From NCBI GenBank assembly GCA_035606355.1, contig DATNFO010000045.1, positions 124,001-188,000 on the forward strand: a stretch of DNA of 64,000 nucleotides, in the 5' to 3' direction. A program made the position numbers and the translations under genes. The notes below the pieces were generated by a model that saw only the letters and a program-made list of their open reading frames with translations, made no database searches and was not told the DNA's origin. This DNA is from Sulfopaludibacter sp035606355 (GTDB lineage: Bacteria; Acidobacteriota; Terriglobia; Bryobacterales; Bryobacteraceae). Below, one piece after another: positions 43,253 to 50,921 of the stretch (position 1 is its first letter; each line of letters opens with the position of its first letter).

Positions 43253-43262
43253 GTACTAGTAC
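43253..43262. promoter_or_regulatory. GTACTAGTAC palindrome, candidate operator
   Basis: Perfect 10-bp palindrome 40 nt upstream of the -35 box, at nearly the same place as the copy at 4264-4273 (41 nt). The rest of the gene-free stretch up to the YHS gene (43263-43464) holds further GTACT half-sites at about 43373-43378 and 43396-43400, and nothing else recognisable. Confidence 0.5.
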
Positions 43263-43464
43263 AGTGACGAAAGTTAATAGCGTTGGCATTCGTTACCCAT
43301 TTGGACCGTAGGGCCATTCTAGCGACTCCTGGTGCGATAGTAAACCTTTCTAGAATATGTGAGCTAAGACACGGTACTGAAGGGCGAGCTATCGAGTACT
43401 GTTAACCGTCTCTCCACATGTAGGCAATTGCATTGCAGTGACTACAGGTGGAAGCGAGGGCAAC

Positions 43465-43668
43465 ATGGAAGAAAGCTATGGTTTGCAGGATTATTCGGTG
43501 GCGGGAGAGCGGGTACAGACGGTGGACCCCGTCTGCGGTACCGTGGTGACCGAAGAAGGCGGCCGGTGGAGGACAGGCTACGCCGGGGAGACGTTTTACT
43601 TCTGTAGCAAAGACTGTCAGGTGAAGTTTGAAGAAGATCCCGGCCTATATATAGGGCAGCACGATTGA
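43465..43668 (+). CDS. YHS-domain protein
   Basis: 67 residues, mostly one YHS domain: VDPVCGTVV, then YAGETFYFCSKDCQVKFEEDP. The Cys residues are those of the metal-binding YHS/TRASH-like module found in copper ATPases and oxygenases; stand-alone versions may carry or sense metals. Start ATG 43465 is favoured by GAGGG just upstream; an in-frame ATG nine codons earlier lacks a site. Its 3' end overlaps that of the convergent PEP-CTERM gene by 24 nt. Confidence 0.8.
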   Translation: MEESYGLQDYSVAGERVQTVDPVCGTVVTEEGGRWRTGYAGETFYFCSKDCQVKFEEDPGLYIGQHD

Positions 43669-44466
43669 TCGCCCGCGGCGCAGAAGAACCGCCGCTAGGG
43701 TCAGGACACCTGCGAGGAGCCCAATGCCGGCTGGTTCCGGAGTGGAAGTGGGTGTGAAATCATAGCTTACGCTGAGCGTAACCTGGGCGCTGGTGTGTTG
43801 CGTGAGGACGAGGTTTCCGCCGCTCACGTCCGTGGCAGTGTGAGCTGCCGCATAGGTGGGCAGGGTAAAGGCGCCGCCGCCCGGATGCTCGAAGGGAGCA
43901 AAATCCGCAGGCACGACGAGAGTGGTTGCTTTTTGGGCGCTCGCGGTGAACTCCGTTGGGATTGTTCCCGATACGGGGTTGCCGGAAGCGTCTGAAACCA
44001 CCTCGCCGCCGACCGGGATGACCAGGGGATTCGCCGGGGGATCGATGTTCACGACCATTGGTGACGCGAACACGTAGCTGTTTCCGCCATCCCCTTCACT
44101 AAAGGAGAGATTGCCGTCATACGGCGGCGTTACTACGCTCGGGTCAACGATGGATACATCCATGTGGGTCCGATACAGGAAGACGTTGGCCGGCGAATTC
44201 GCGCCGGTGTTTAGAATGGTGAAGCTGGAGTTGATGGTAGCGGTGAGATCGAGCGTGATGCTGTTCAGCGTTCCGAGGTTGGAATCGAACCGGTTCAGGG
44301 TAATAGTGAACGCGGGGAAACCGGGGGAACCGTTGGGCCAATCCGTCTGGCTAAACAGCAGAGCGGACGGGTAATAGGCGGGCGGCTCCACAATCGTCGT
44401 GGCGAGAGCTGCGCCGATGCCGGGGATCCAGAGCAGGAGCAACCGGAGTGAACGGGGAAAATGCAT
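43645..44466 (-). CDS. PEP-CTERM surface protein (choice-of-anchor type)
   Basis: 273 residues: signal peptide (LRLLLLWIPGIGAALA), a single beta-rich domain (about 25-235) with SITLDLTATINSSF and VTLSVSYDFT strands typical of choice-of-anchor domains, then STPEPAGIGLLAGVLTLAAV and LLRRGR, the exosortase sorting tail. Ends eight residues after the basic patch, longer than usual. Exported; function beyond the surface location unknown. A split GGTACTAA repeat lies 90-120 nt upstream. Confidence 0.82.
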   Translation of the reverse strand: MHFPRSLRLLLLWIPGIGAALATTIVEPPAYYPSALLFSQTDWPNGSPGFPAFTITLNRFDSNLGTLNSITLDLTATINSSFTILNTGANSPANVFLYRTHMDVSIVDPSVVTPPYDGNLSFSEGDGGNSYVFASPMVVNIDPPANPLVIPVGGEVVSDASGNPVSGTIPTEFTASAQKATTLVVPADFAPFEHPGGGAFTLPTYAAAHTATDVSGGNLVLTQHTSAQVTLSVSYDFTPTSTPEPAGIGLLAGVLTLAAVLLRRGRSIVLPYI

Positions 44467-44555
44467 GCGGCTGTGAGCATACTAACTCACGGCATTAACT
44501 TCCGGCAACACAAAGACGCTAACTTTTGCAACCTAAGGATCGCAGAATCAAGCAA

Positions 44556-44588
44556 TTAGTACCGGTCGGACGGCTGCACTGGTACTAA
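44556..44588. promoter_or_regulatory. TTAGTACC ... GGTACTAA inverted repeat
   Basis: Eight-bp perfect arms 17 nt apart, upstream of the choice-of-anchor PEP-CTERM gene; the right arm overlaps the stop codon of the M16 peptidase gene. The arms are halves of the GGTACTAGTACC site found before other surface-protein genes. Confidence 0.35.
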
Positions 44589-45871
44589 CAGGCGAGATCT
44601 TCGCGACCGATTTTGAAGTTCTCCAGATTGCCGAGCACGGTGAGGGCGATCTGTTTGGGGTCGAAGAACGTCTGGGCGATGCGTTGGACGTCGGCGGCAG
44701 TGACGGATTCGATGCTTTCGACCAGTTCGTCCAGGGTGAAAAAGCGGGCGAAGTACATCTCCTGGCGGGCCAGGTTGGACATGCGGCTGGCGGTGGATTC
44801 CAGGCTGAGCATGAGGGAACCTTTGAGATGGTCTTTGGCGCGGCGAAGCTCCTCGTCGCCGACCTGGTTTTGCTTCAGTTGGCGGAACTCGTTGACGATG
44901 GATTCCACCACTTTCCGCGCGGATTCCACGCTGGTCCCGGCGTAGATGGAGAGGCAGCCGGTATCGCGATAGGGGCTGAGCTCGGAGAAAACGGCGTAGG
45001 CAAGGCCCTGGCGCTCGCGGATGTTCTGAAAGAGGCGGGAACTCATGCCGCCGCCCAGTAACGTGTTGAGAACATAGCAGGCGAAGCGCTCTTCGTGCGG
45101 GAGCGGATAGGAAGGCACGCCGAGGCAAAGGTGAACCTGTTCGAGCGCCTTCTTGTTGCGCAGAGCGATGCGCGCATGGGTGGTGGGCGCCGGATCGTAA
45201 CCGAGCGGCTGGCCAGGGTTGGCAGCTTCGAAATGTTCCCGGCAAAGGTTGACCAGGCGATCGTGGGTGAGGTTGCCGGCGCCGGTGACGAGGAGGTTCG
45301 CGGGGTTATAGACCGAGCCGTAATACTCGCGGACCATGGAGCTATCGAAGCGCTTGACGGTCTGGGGAGTACCGAGGATGGGCTTGCCGAGAGGATGGTC
45401 TTTCCAGAAGTTGGAGGAGAAGATCTCGTGGACCAGGTAGTCCGGCGAATCGGCCTCCATTTTGATCTCTTCGAGGATGACGCCCTTTTCTTTTTCGATA
45501 TCCTCGTCTCGGAAGAGAGGGTTGAGGACCAGGTCGGCCAGGACGTCGAAGGCGAGGGAGAGGTGCTGGTCGAGTACCTTGGTGTTGAAGCAGACGAGCT
45601 CTTTGGCGGTAAAGGCATCGAGGTTGCCACCGATGGAATCGACGGAGCGGGCGATGTCTTCCGCGGAGCGGCGCCGCGTGCCCTTGAAGAGCATGTGCTC
45701 GATGAAATGGGAAATGCCGTTCTGTTCGGCGGTTTCGCGGCGGGAACCCGCTCCCACCCAAATCCCGACCGAGACGGAGCGGACGTGAGGCATGGCTTCG
45801 GTGATCACGCGTACGCCGTTGGCGAGCGTGGTCATCTCAATATCCCGCAGGGGACTAACGGTTGTGGTCAT
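44585..45871 (-). CDS. M16-family zinc metallopeptidase
   Basis: 428 residues with the inverted zinc motif H55-x-x-E58-H59 in SHFIEHMLFKGT and the downstream Glu in the EEIKMEADSPDYL region, followed by the second, inactive-type M16 half (about 230-425). Resembles mitochondrial-processing-peptidase-like PqqL/YmxG proteins of bacteria. No signal peptide is visible, so probably cytoplasmic. Divergent from rlmN across about 100 nt. Confidence 0.88.
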   Translation of the reverse strand: MTTTVSPLRDIEMTTLANGVRVITEAMPHVRSVSVGIWVGAGSRRETAEQNGISHFIEHMLFKGTRRRSAEDIARSVDSIGGNLDAFTAKELVCFNTKVLDQHLSLAFDVLADLVLNPLFRDEDIEKEKGVILEEIKMEADSPDYLVHEIFSSNFWKDHPLGKPILGTPQTVKRFDSSMVREYYGSVYNPANLLVTGAGNLTHDRLVNLCREHFEAANPGQPLGYDPAPTTHARIALRNKKALEQVHLCLGVPSYPLPHEERFACYVLNTLLGGGMSSRLFQNIRERQGLAYAVFSELSPYRDTGCLSIYAGTSVESARKVVESIVNEFRQLKQNQVGDEELRRAKDHLKGSLMLSLESTASRMSNLARQEMYFARFFTLDELVESIESVTAADVQRIAQTFFDPKQIALTVLGNLENFKIGREDLAC

Positions 45872-45970
45872 TTGTGGAGTGTGAAGCGGCCTTCCGTCTG
45901 GCTTTGTCTATCTTTGTAGCACTATTTGCGGGACCGTCGCCATCATCCGATTGGCTAAACTGAAATCAGC

Positions 45971-47011
45971 ATGACGGAAGCGATCGTAGGCATGGACTTG
46001 GGCGATTTAGCCGAGGCGCTTGGCTCCGAACAACCAGCCTACCGGGCGAAACAGATTTACGACGCAGTGTATCGCGGGTCGGCGAGCGATTTTTCACAGA
46101 TGACGTCGCTGCCGGCGGGGCTGCGGGCGGAACTGGCACAGCGTTTCCGGTTGGGGCTGCCGGACATCCTGCGGGTGTACGAATCGGGCGATGGCACGAA
46201 GCGGTATCTGCTGGGGCTGGAGGATGGGCGCAGCGTCGAGACGGTGCTGATGCCGGAGGGCGAGCGGGACACGATCTGCATATCGAGCCAAGTGGGCTGC
46301 CCGGTGGACTGCAAGTTCTGCATGACGGCGCTGCTCGGGCTGGAGCGGAGCCTGACGGCGGGCGAGATCGCCGGACAGGTGCTGCTGGTGAGCCGGGAGA
46401 ACCGGCTACGGCAGGATGGCGGACGGCTGAACATCGTGATGATGGGGCAGGGCGAGCCGCTGCTCAATCTGCAGAACGTGGTGCAGGCGACGCGCATTCT
46501 GCTGGACCCGGCGGGCTTCGGCCTTTCGCCGCGGCGGATCACGGTATCGACGGCGGGAATTATTCCGAAGATAGAGGAGCTGGGCCGGGAGGCGGTGCGT
46601 CCGAAACTGGCGATCTCGCTGAACGCGAGCACGGAGGAGCAGCGGCAGGAGCTGATGCCGATCACGCGCAAATATCATCTGGCGGATCTGCTCGCGGCAT
46701 GCAAGGCGTATCCGCTGCGGCCTTGGGAGAAGCTGACGTTCGAATACGTGCTGCTGCGCGGAGTGAACGATACGGACGCGGACGCGCGGCGGGTGGCGCG
46801 CATGCTGGCGAATTTGAACTGCAAGGTGAATCTGATCGCGCTGAATCCGGGTCCGGGAATTCCGTATGAGACTCCGGACGCGGAGCGGGTCGCGAGCTTT
46901 CAGGGGCTTGTGCGGAAGAGCGTGCCGTGTTTCGTGAGGAAGCCTCGGGGGCTGGATATCTATGCGGCTTGCGGGCAGTTGAAGCGGAGTGAGTTGGTGG
47001 AGATCGGGTAG
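45971..47011 (+). CDS. rlmN: 23S rRNA / tRNA adenine C2-methyltransferase
   Basis: 346 residues of the radical-SAM RlmN/Cfr family. The 4Fe-4S cysteines are C110, C114 and C117 (SQVGCPVDCKFCMTALLG). The resolving Cys of the family is C334 in DIYAACGQL. N-terminal helical domain (about 1-90), barrel with GQGEPLLN and SLNAS motifs. Methylates A2503 of 23S rRNA and A37 of some tRNAs. Length and motif spacing are normal. Confidence 0.95.
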   Translation: MTEAIVGMDLGDLAEALGSEQPAYRAKQIYDAVYRGSASDFSQMTSLPAGLRAELAQRFRLGLPDILRVYESGDGTKRYLLGLEDGRSVETVLMPEGERDTICISSQVGCPVDCKFCMTALLGLERSLTAGEIAGQVLLVSRENRLRQDGGRLNIVMMGQGEPLLNLQNVVQATRILLDPAGFGLSPRRITVSTAGIIPKIEELGREAVRPKLAISLNASTEEQRQELMPITRKYHLADLLAACKAYPLRPWEKLTFEYVLLRGVNDTDADARRVARMLANLNCKVNLIALNPGPGIPYETPDAERVASFQGLVRKSVPCFVRKPRGLDIYAACGQLKRSELVEIG

Positions 47012-47107
47012 TCGCAAGGAGCATAAGACCTTATCCCCGCCGACTCAACTAGCATCTCCCGTGAGGCTATTCGGCCAAACGGGCGGGATTCGCGTCAGAA
47101 TGGATAT

Positions 47108-48370
47108 ATGCGCGCGTTCTGGTGTGTTCTTGCGATGGCGGCGGCTTGTTCGGCCCAGCAGGCGGTCCGGCCTAAGGATGTGCGGGAGATTGCGAAGGCG
47201 GGAAGCAGTGCGATTCCGCGCTTGACGGAGTTGCTGAACGACCGTTCGCGCGATGTGCGGCTGGAGGCGGTGAAGCAGATCACGGAGATCGGGCCTCCTC
47301 GCAGCCTCGACCCGCTGGTGCAGGCGACTCACGACAATGACCCGGAGGTGCAGATTGCCGCGACGGATGGCATCGTCAACTTCTACATGCCGGGGTACGT
47401 GAAGACCGGAATTTCGGGGTCTTTACGGAAGGTCGGCACGGGGATCAAGGGACGGTTTACCGATACGAACGATCAGGTGATCGAGCCGTATATCACGGTG
47501 CGAGCTGACGTGGTGGCGGCGCTCGGCCGGCTGGTGCGGGGCGGCGCGAGCCTGGACGCGCGGGCCAACGCTGCTCGCGCGGTGGGGATTCTGCGCGGCA
47601 AGGACGCCGTGGCGGACCTGCTGGATGCCACGCATTCCAAGGACACTCAGTTGATTTATGAATCGCTGATCGCTTTGCAGAAAATTCGCGACGAATCGGC
47701 GGGTCCGCGGATCGAATTTCTGCTTCGCGACCTGAATGCGAAGGTGCAGATTGCGGCGATGGAGACGGTCGGGCTGTTGCGGGATAAAGAGGCGGTCCCG
47801 GCACTCGCCGATGTGTTGCGGCGGAGCGGCGATGCCAAGGTCCGTCGCTCGGCATTGACGGCGATGGCGATGCTGCCGGATGAAAGCAGCCGCGCTCTGT
47901 ACCTGCAGTATCTCAACGACAAAGACGACAGGTTGCGCGCGGCGGCGGCGGAGGGAATCGGGCGGCTGCGGAATCCGAGCGATCGGGCGGCGCTGGAGAA
48001 GGCCTGGCAGGACGAGAATAAGACGGAGCCGCGGCTTTCGCTGGCTTTCGCTTTGGTGATGGATGGGAAGACGGAGTTGAGCGAGTTCAGCCCGCTGCAA
48101 TTTCTGATCAACAATCTGAATTCGGCTGCGTACAACGGCGAGGCGGAGCCGTTTCTGGTGGAGCTCGCGCGCGAACCCGCGGTACGGGCGCTGCTGTATG
48201 CGCCGCTACAATCGGGGACCAAGGACGAGAAGATCGGTCTGGCGCGCGTGCTGGGGCGGAGCGGAGACAAAAGTAGCATCGAGCCGCTTCAGAAGCTGAC
48301 GAACGACGCCGACCATGACGTGTCGCAGGCTGCTTTGAATGCGGTGAGGAACTTGCAGGCGAAGCTGTGA
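47108..48370 (+). CDS. Secreted HEAT-repeat protein
   Basis: 420 residues with a signal peptide (FWCVLAMAAACSAQ) and then about eight HEAT/PBS-lyase-type helical repeats (SRDVRLEAVKQITEIG, NAKVQIAAMETVGLLRDKEA, GDAKVRRSALTAMAML, DDRLRAAAAEGIGRL). Such solenoids bind other proteins; in the periplasm the partner is unknown. Transcribed in the same direction as rlmN with a 96-nt gap. A hairpin follows the stop. Confidence 0.82.
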   Translation: MRAFWCVLAMAAACSAQQAVRPKDVREIAKAGSSAIPRLTELLNDRSRDVRLEAVKQITEIGPPRSLDPLVQATHDNDPEVQIAATDGIVNFYMPGYVKTGISGSLRKVGTGIKGRFTDTNDQVIEPYITVRADVVAALGRLVRGGASLDARANAARAVGILRGKDAVADLLDATHSKDTQLIYESLIALQKIRDESAGPRIEFLLRDLNAKVQIAAMETVGLLRDKEAVPALADVLRRSGDAKVRRSALTAMAMLPDESSRALYLQYLNDKDDRLRAAAAEGIGRLRNPSDRAALEKAWQDENKTEPRLSLAFALVMDGKTELSEFSPLQFLINNLNSAAYNGEAEPFLVELAREPAVRALLYAPLQSGTKDEKIGLARVLGRSGDKSSIEPLQKLTNDADHDVSQAALNAVRNLQAKL

Positions 48371-48379
48371 GAGGGAAGC

Positions 48380-48400
48380 GGGCAGGCGAAATGCCTGCCC
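48380..48400. terminator. Hairpin between converging genes
   Basis: GGGCAGGC-GAAAT-GCCTGCCC, 8-bp perfect stem and 5-nt loop directly after the HEAT-protein stop and before the end of the convergent small gene. Suits bidirectional termination, although a T-run is lacking. Confidence 0.45.
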
Positions 48401-48404
48401 CACC

Positions 48405-48614
48405 TTACTTGGCTTTCTTCTGCTTCTGCTGACCGACGCGAACCTTGAAGTGCAGGACCTTGGAATCCTGAAACGCCTTGTGATCGTGGCGGGCCACAGT
48501 ATCGGCAAGGTACTTATCGACGTCGGCATCCTTGGGCAGAACGGCCATGACAGTGAAACTATCGTTGCAGGTCGGGCAGAAGGGCCGGAACCGCTTTACA
48601 TTGGGGATTGCCAT
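48405..48614 (-). CDS. Small conserved-looking protein with CxxC
   Basis: 69 residues, MAIPNVKRFRPFCPTCNDSF with a single Cys-x-x-Cys (13, 16), a charged middle and a Lys/Gln-rich end (GQQKQKKAK). Clean start with ATG 48614. The composition is coding-like and the frame fills the space between two convergent hairpin/repeat blocks. No family recognised; a half zinc-ribbon used in a dimer is possible. Confidence 0.55.
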   Translation of the reverse strand: MAIPNVKRFRPFCPTCNDSFTVMAVLPKDADVDKYLADTVARHDHKAFQDSKVLHFKVRVGQQKQKKAK

Positions 48615-48657
48615 ACTCCTACTAATTTAGCATGAGTGGCCGGTGCGGGTTTCGGGG

Positions 48658-48779
48658 GTTGTTCTTGTCGCGATCCATTCTCCTTTCGATACACCTTTTA
48701 CCGCTTCCTCACGGTCGCGGCTCCGTTAGCATCAACTACATACGGAGCCGTGACCGTAAGGGAGCGGTAACTGTGCCGG
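48658..48779. repeat. CGCGGCTCCGT palindromic element, copy 3
   Basis: Left flank TTGTTCTTGTCGCG and CCTTTCGATACACC, then ACCGCTTCCTCACGGTC, GCGGCTCCGTTAG, central CATCAACTACATA, and the matching right arm ending GGGAGCGGTAA. Fills the gap between the small CxxC gene and the GH57 gene end. Confidence 0.75.
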
Positions 48780-48815
48780 GGATTTTTACACAGACCCTCA
48801 CGGTCGTCGTCAGCA

Positions 48816-50909
48816 CTATGAGAGCAGGTCGGGATCGGTGGTTTTGAGTTCCAGCCATCCTTGTTGCGGGATGGCGTCTATCGGCAGGCCTCCTTGCCAG
48901 AGTGTGAAGAGGAACTTGAGGCCTTCGCCCTTGGCCTTGCCGAGCGAGGCCAGGGGGATTTTCACTTCCAGGATGCGGCTGAAGGCGCAGGTTGCCGCCG
49001 CGTTTTCGGTGTGCGCGATGGCTGCGCTGCCGTGCGAGAAGAGTATGGTGACTCCGCTTTGCTGTCCAAAGCGGAGGCGGCCTTCCATGCCGGCGAGCTC
49101 GTGTTCATAGCCGGGATGGAAATCGGCGCGCAGGTAGAAGTTGTCGCCGTCGGTGCCGTAGTGGACTTCGCGCACCAGAAATTTCTTGCCGTGCATGGAA
49201 CCGGAGCGTTCATCCACCCGATAGGCGCCGGCTCCGATCCATTCAAAATATGACGTGACCTCGCCGTCGATGGCCGGAACGATGGGGCCGCTGGGCTCCA
49301 CGCGCACGTCGGCAACGGCCAGCCGCAGAATGGGGCGCGACAACTCCTCGGGCGGCATGAGACCGAGAAAGCGGTACACGTTGGCGAGATGACTGCGATA
49401 GAGCTGGTCGAACTCTTCGCGATTGGCGGACTCGTGCTCCGGACCGTACCACCAGCACCAGTCGCTGCCTTCGGCGATGAGCAGCTCTTCGAATGCCATG
49501 CGGCGCTGCTCTTCGCTGGCGCCGGTGGCATCGTCATACGCCTGACGGGCGCGCAGAAGCTGAGTCCAGGCCTGATTGTCCTCGTCGGCGCCGATCCACA
49601 CGTCGAAGTTGGCATTGATCCAGGAACCGGGAAAGATGTGGTCCAGAGGCTCGGGCGGCAGCAACCGGAAAGCTTCGGCCACGGTGACGGCGCGCATTCC
49701 GGGGTCGGCTGCGATGCGGCCATACAGTTCGCGAAAGAAGGGGCGGCCGTTGCGATCGTAATACTCCCAGGCGTTTTCGCCGTCGAGGATGATGGGCACG
49801 AGCGCGTCGCGGCCCGCGGCGAGAATGCCTCCGCAGTTTTCGCGGATGCGATGGAGGAAATCGGTGGCGGCGGTGGCGGCATCCATCTTCGAATAAACGA
49901 AACCGATGAGGTCGCTGAGGAAGTGATCGCGAAAGATGACGCCGAGAGCGTGGCCGTCTTGCGACCAGCGATACGGCCGGTAGAGTCCATCGACGGAGAC
50001 GCCGCGGGACAGCGTACGGTTGAGGACTCCGGAATCCGTGGCGGCCCACTCGAAGCCGAGCTCGGAGGCGTGGCGAAAGACTTCATCGGAGACGGAGCCT
50101 TCACTCGGCCACAGGCCTACCGGGGCGACTCCGAATTGCGTTTTGCAGAATTCGCGGGCGAGCTCGAGCTGGCGCCGCGCATCATTGGGATAGCGGAAGC
50201 GCGGCGGGAGCGGGACACCGGGGTGGGAAACGGAAGCGATGTTCGAATCGCACAGCAGCGGCAGAATCGGGTGGTAATAAGGCGTGGTCGAGATCTCGAT
50301 TTGTCCGGTTGCGGCGAGTTTCTGGTAAATGGGCAGGACGAGCGATACGATCTCGCGCTGCTTTTCGCCCATGCGCCGCTGGTCTGCGAGGGTGAAGTTG
50401 CGGCCGCGCTGAATCCAGCCGCGGACTTCAGGATCGCCGGATTGTATGTCTTCGTCGAACCAGGCGAGCTGCGACCACATCTGCAGATCGCGGAATTCCT
50501 GTATGCCGAAGAGCGAACGTCCGCCCGCGGCTTTTTGCGCGTTCCACGCATCGTAGAGCTCGCCGTAGCGCGGATAGCGATAGATCATGCGGTGCGGGTC
50601 GGAATAGAAGGAGTGGCGGAGGAGCGATGCCTTGTCTTCTTCGGTGAGCGTCTCGGCAGGCTTGAGCGCGAGTTGGAGGAACGGGTCCACGGCTTCGCCG
50701 GAGGCGTATTCGGCCACCTGCTGCATCATGGAAGGAACAAGGTTGAACGTCTGCCGGATCGCGGGGAACTCTTCGAGAATGCGCGCCATGCCGTAGTAAT
50801 CCTTGAGCGCATGCATACGGGTCCACGGCAGTTTGTATTCGCCGCTGATGAGGTCCTTATAAAACGGCTGGTGCATGTGCCATAGGAAGCACAGGTTGAT
50901 TTGTGGCAT
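48816..50909 (-). CDS. Glycoside hydrolase family 57 protein
   Basis: 697 residues. The N-terminus NLCFLWHMHQPFYKD is the first conserved region of GH57; GLWPSEGSVSDEVF contains the likely catalytic Glu and EWAATDSG the Asp of region 4; later ILDGENAWEYYDRNG is also typical. The C-terminal part (about 520-690) is a beta-rich domain. GH57 enzymes act on alpha-glucans (amylase, amylopullulanase, 4-alpha-glucanotransferase, branching enzyme). No signal peptide, so probably works on cytoplasmic glycogen or maltodextrin. Precise activity cannot be set. Confidence 0.88.
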   Translation of the reverse strand: MPQINLCFLWHMHQPFYKDLISGEYKLPWTRMHALKDYYGMARILEEFPAIRQTFNLVPSMMQQVAEYASGEAVDPFLQLALKPAETLTEEDKASLLRHSFYSDPHRMIYRYPRYGELYDAWNAQKAAGGRSLFGIQEFRDLQMWSQLAWFDEDIQSGDPEVRGWIQRGRNFTLADQRRMGEKQREIVSLVLPIYQKLAATGQIEISTTPYYHPILPLLCDSNIASVSHPGVPLPPRFRYPNDARRQLELAREFCKTQFGVAPVGLWPSEGSVSDEVFRHASELGFEWAATDSGVLNRTLSRGVSVDGLYRPYRWSQDGHALGVIFRDHFLSDLIGFVYSKMDAATAATDFLHRIRENCGGILAAGRDALVPIILDGENAWEYYDRNGRPFFRELYGRIAADPGMRAVTVAEAFRLLPPEPLDHIFPGSWINANFDVWIGADEDNQAWTQLLRARQAYDDATGASEEQRRMAFEELLIAEGSDWCWWYGPEHESANREEFDQLYRSHLANVYRFLGLMPPEELSRPILRLAVADVRVEPSGPIVPAIDGEVTSYFEWIGAGAYRVDERSGSMHGKKFLVREVHYGTDGDNFYLRADFHPGYEHELAGMEGRLRFGQQSGVTILFSHGSAAIAHTENAAATCAFSRILEVKIPLASLGKAKGEGLKFLFTLWQGGLPIDAIPQQGWLELKTTDPDLLS

Positions 50910-50921
50910 TGAGGCGCGAGT

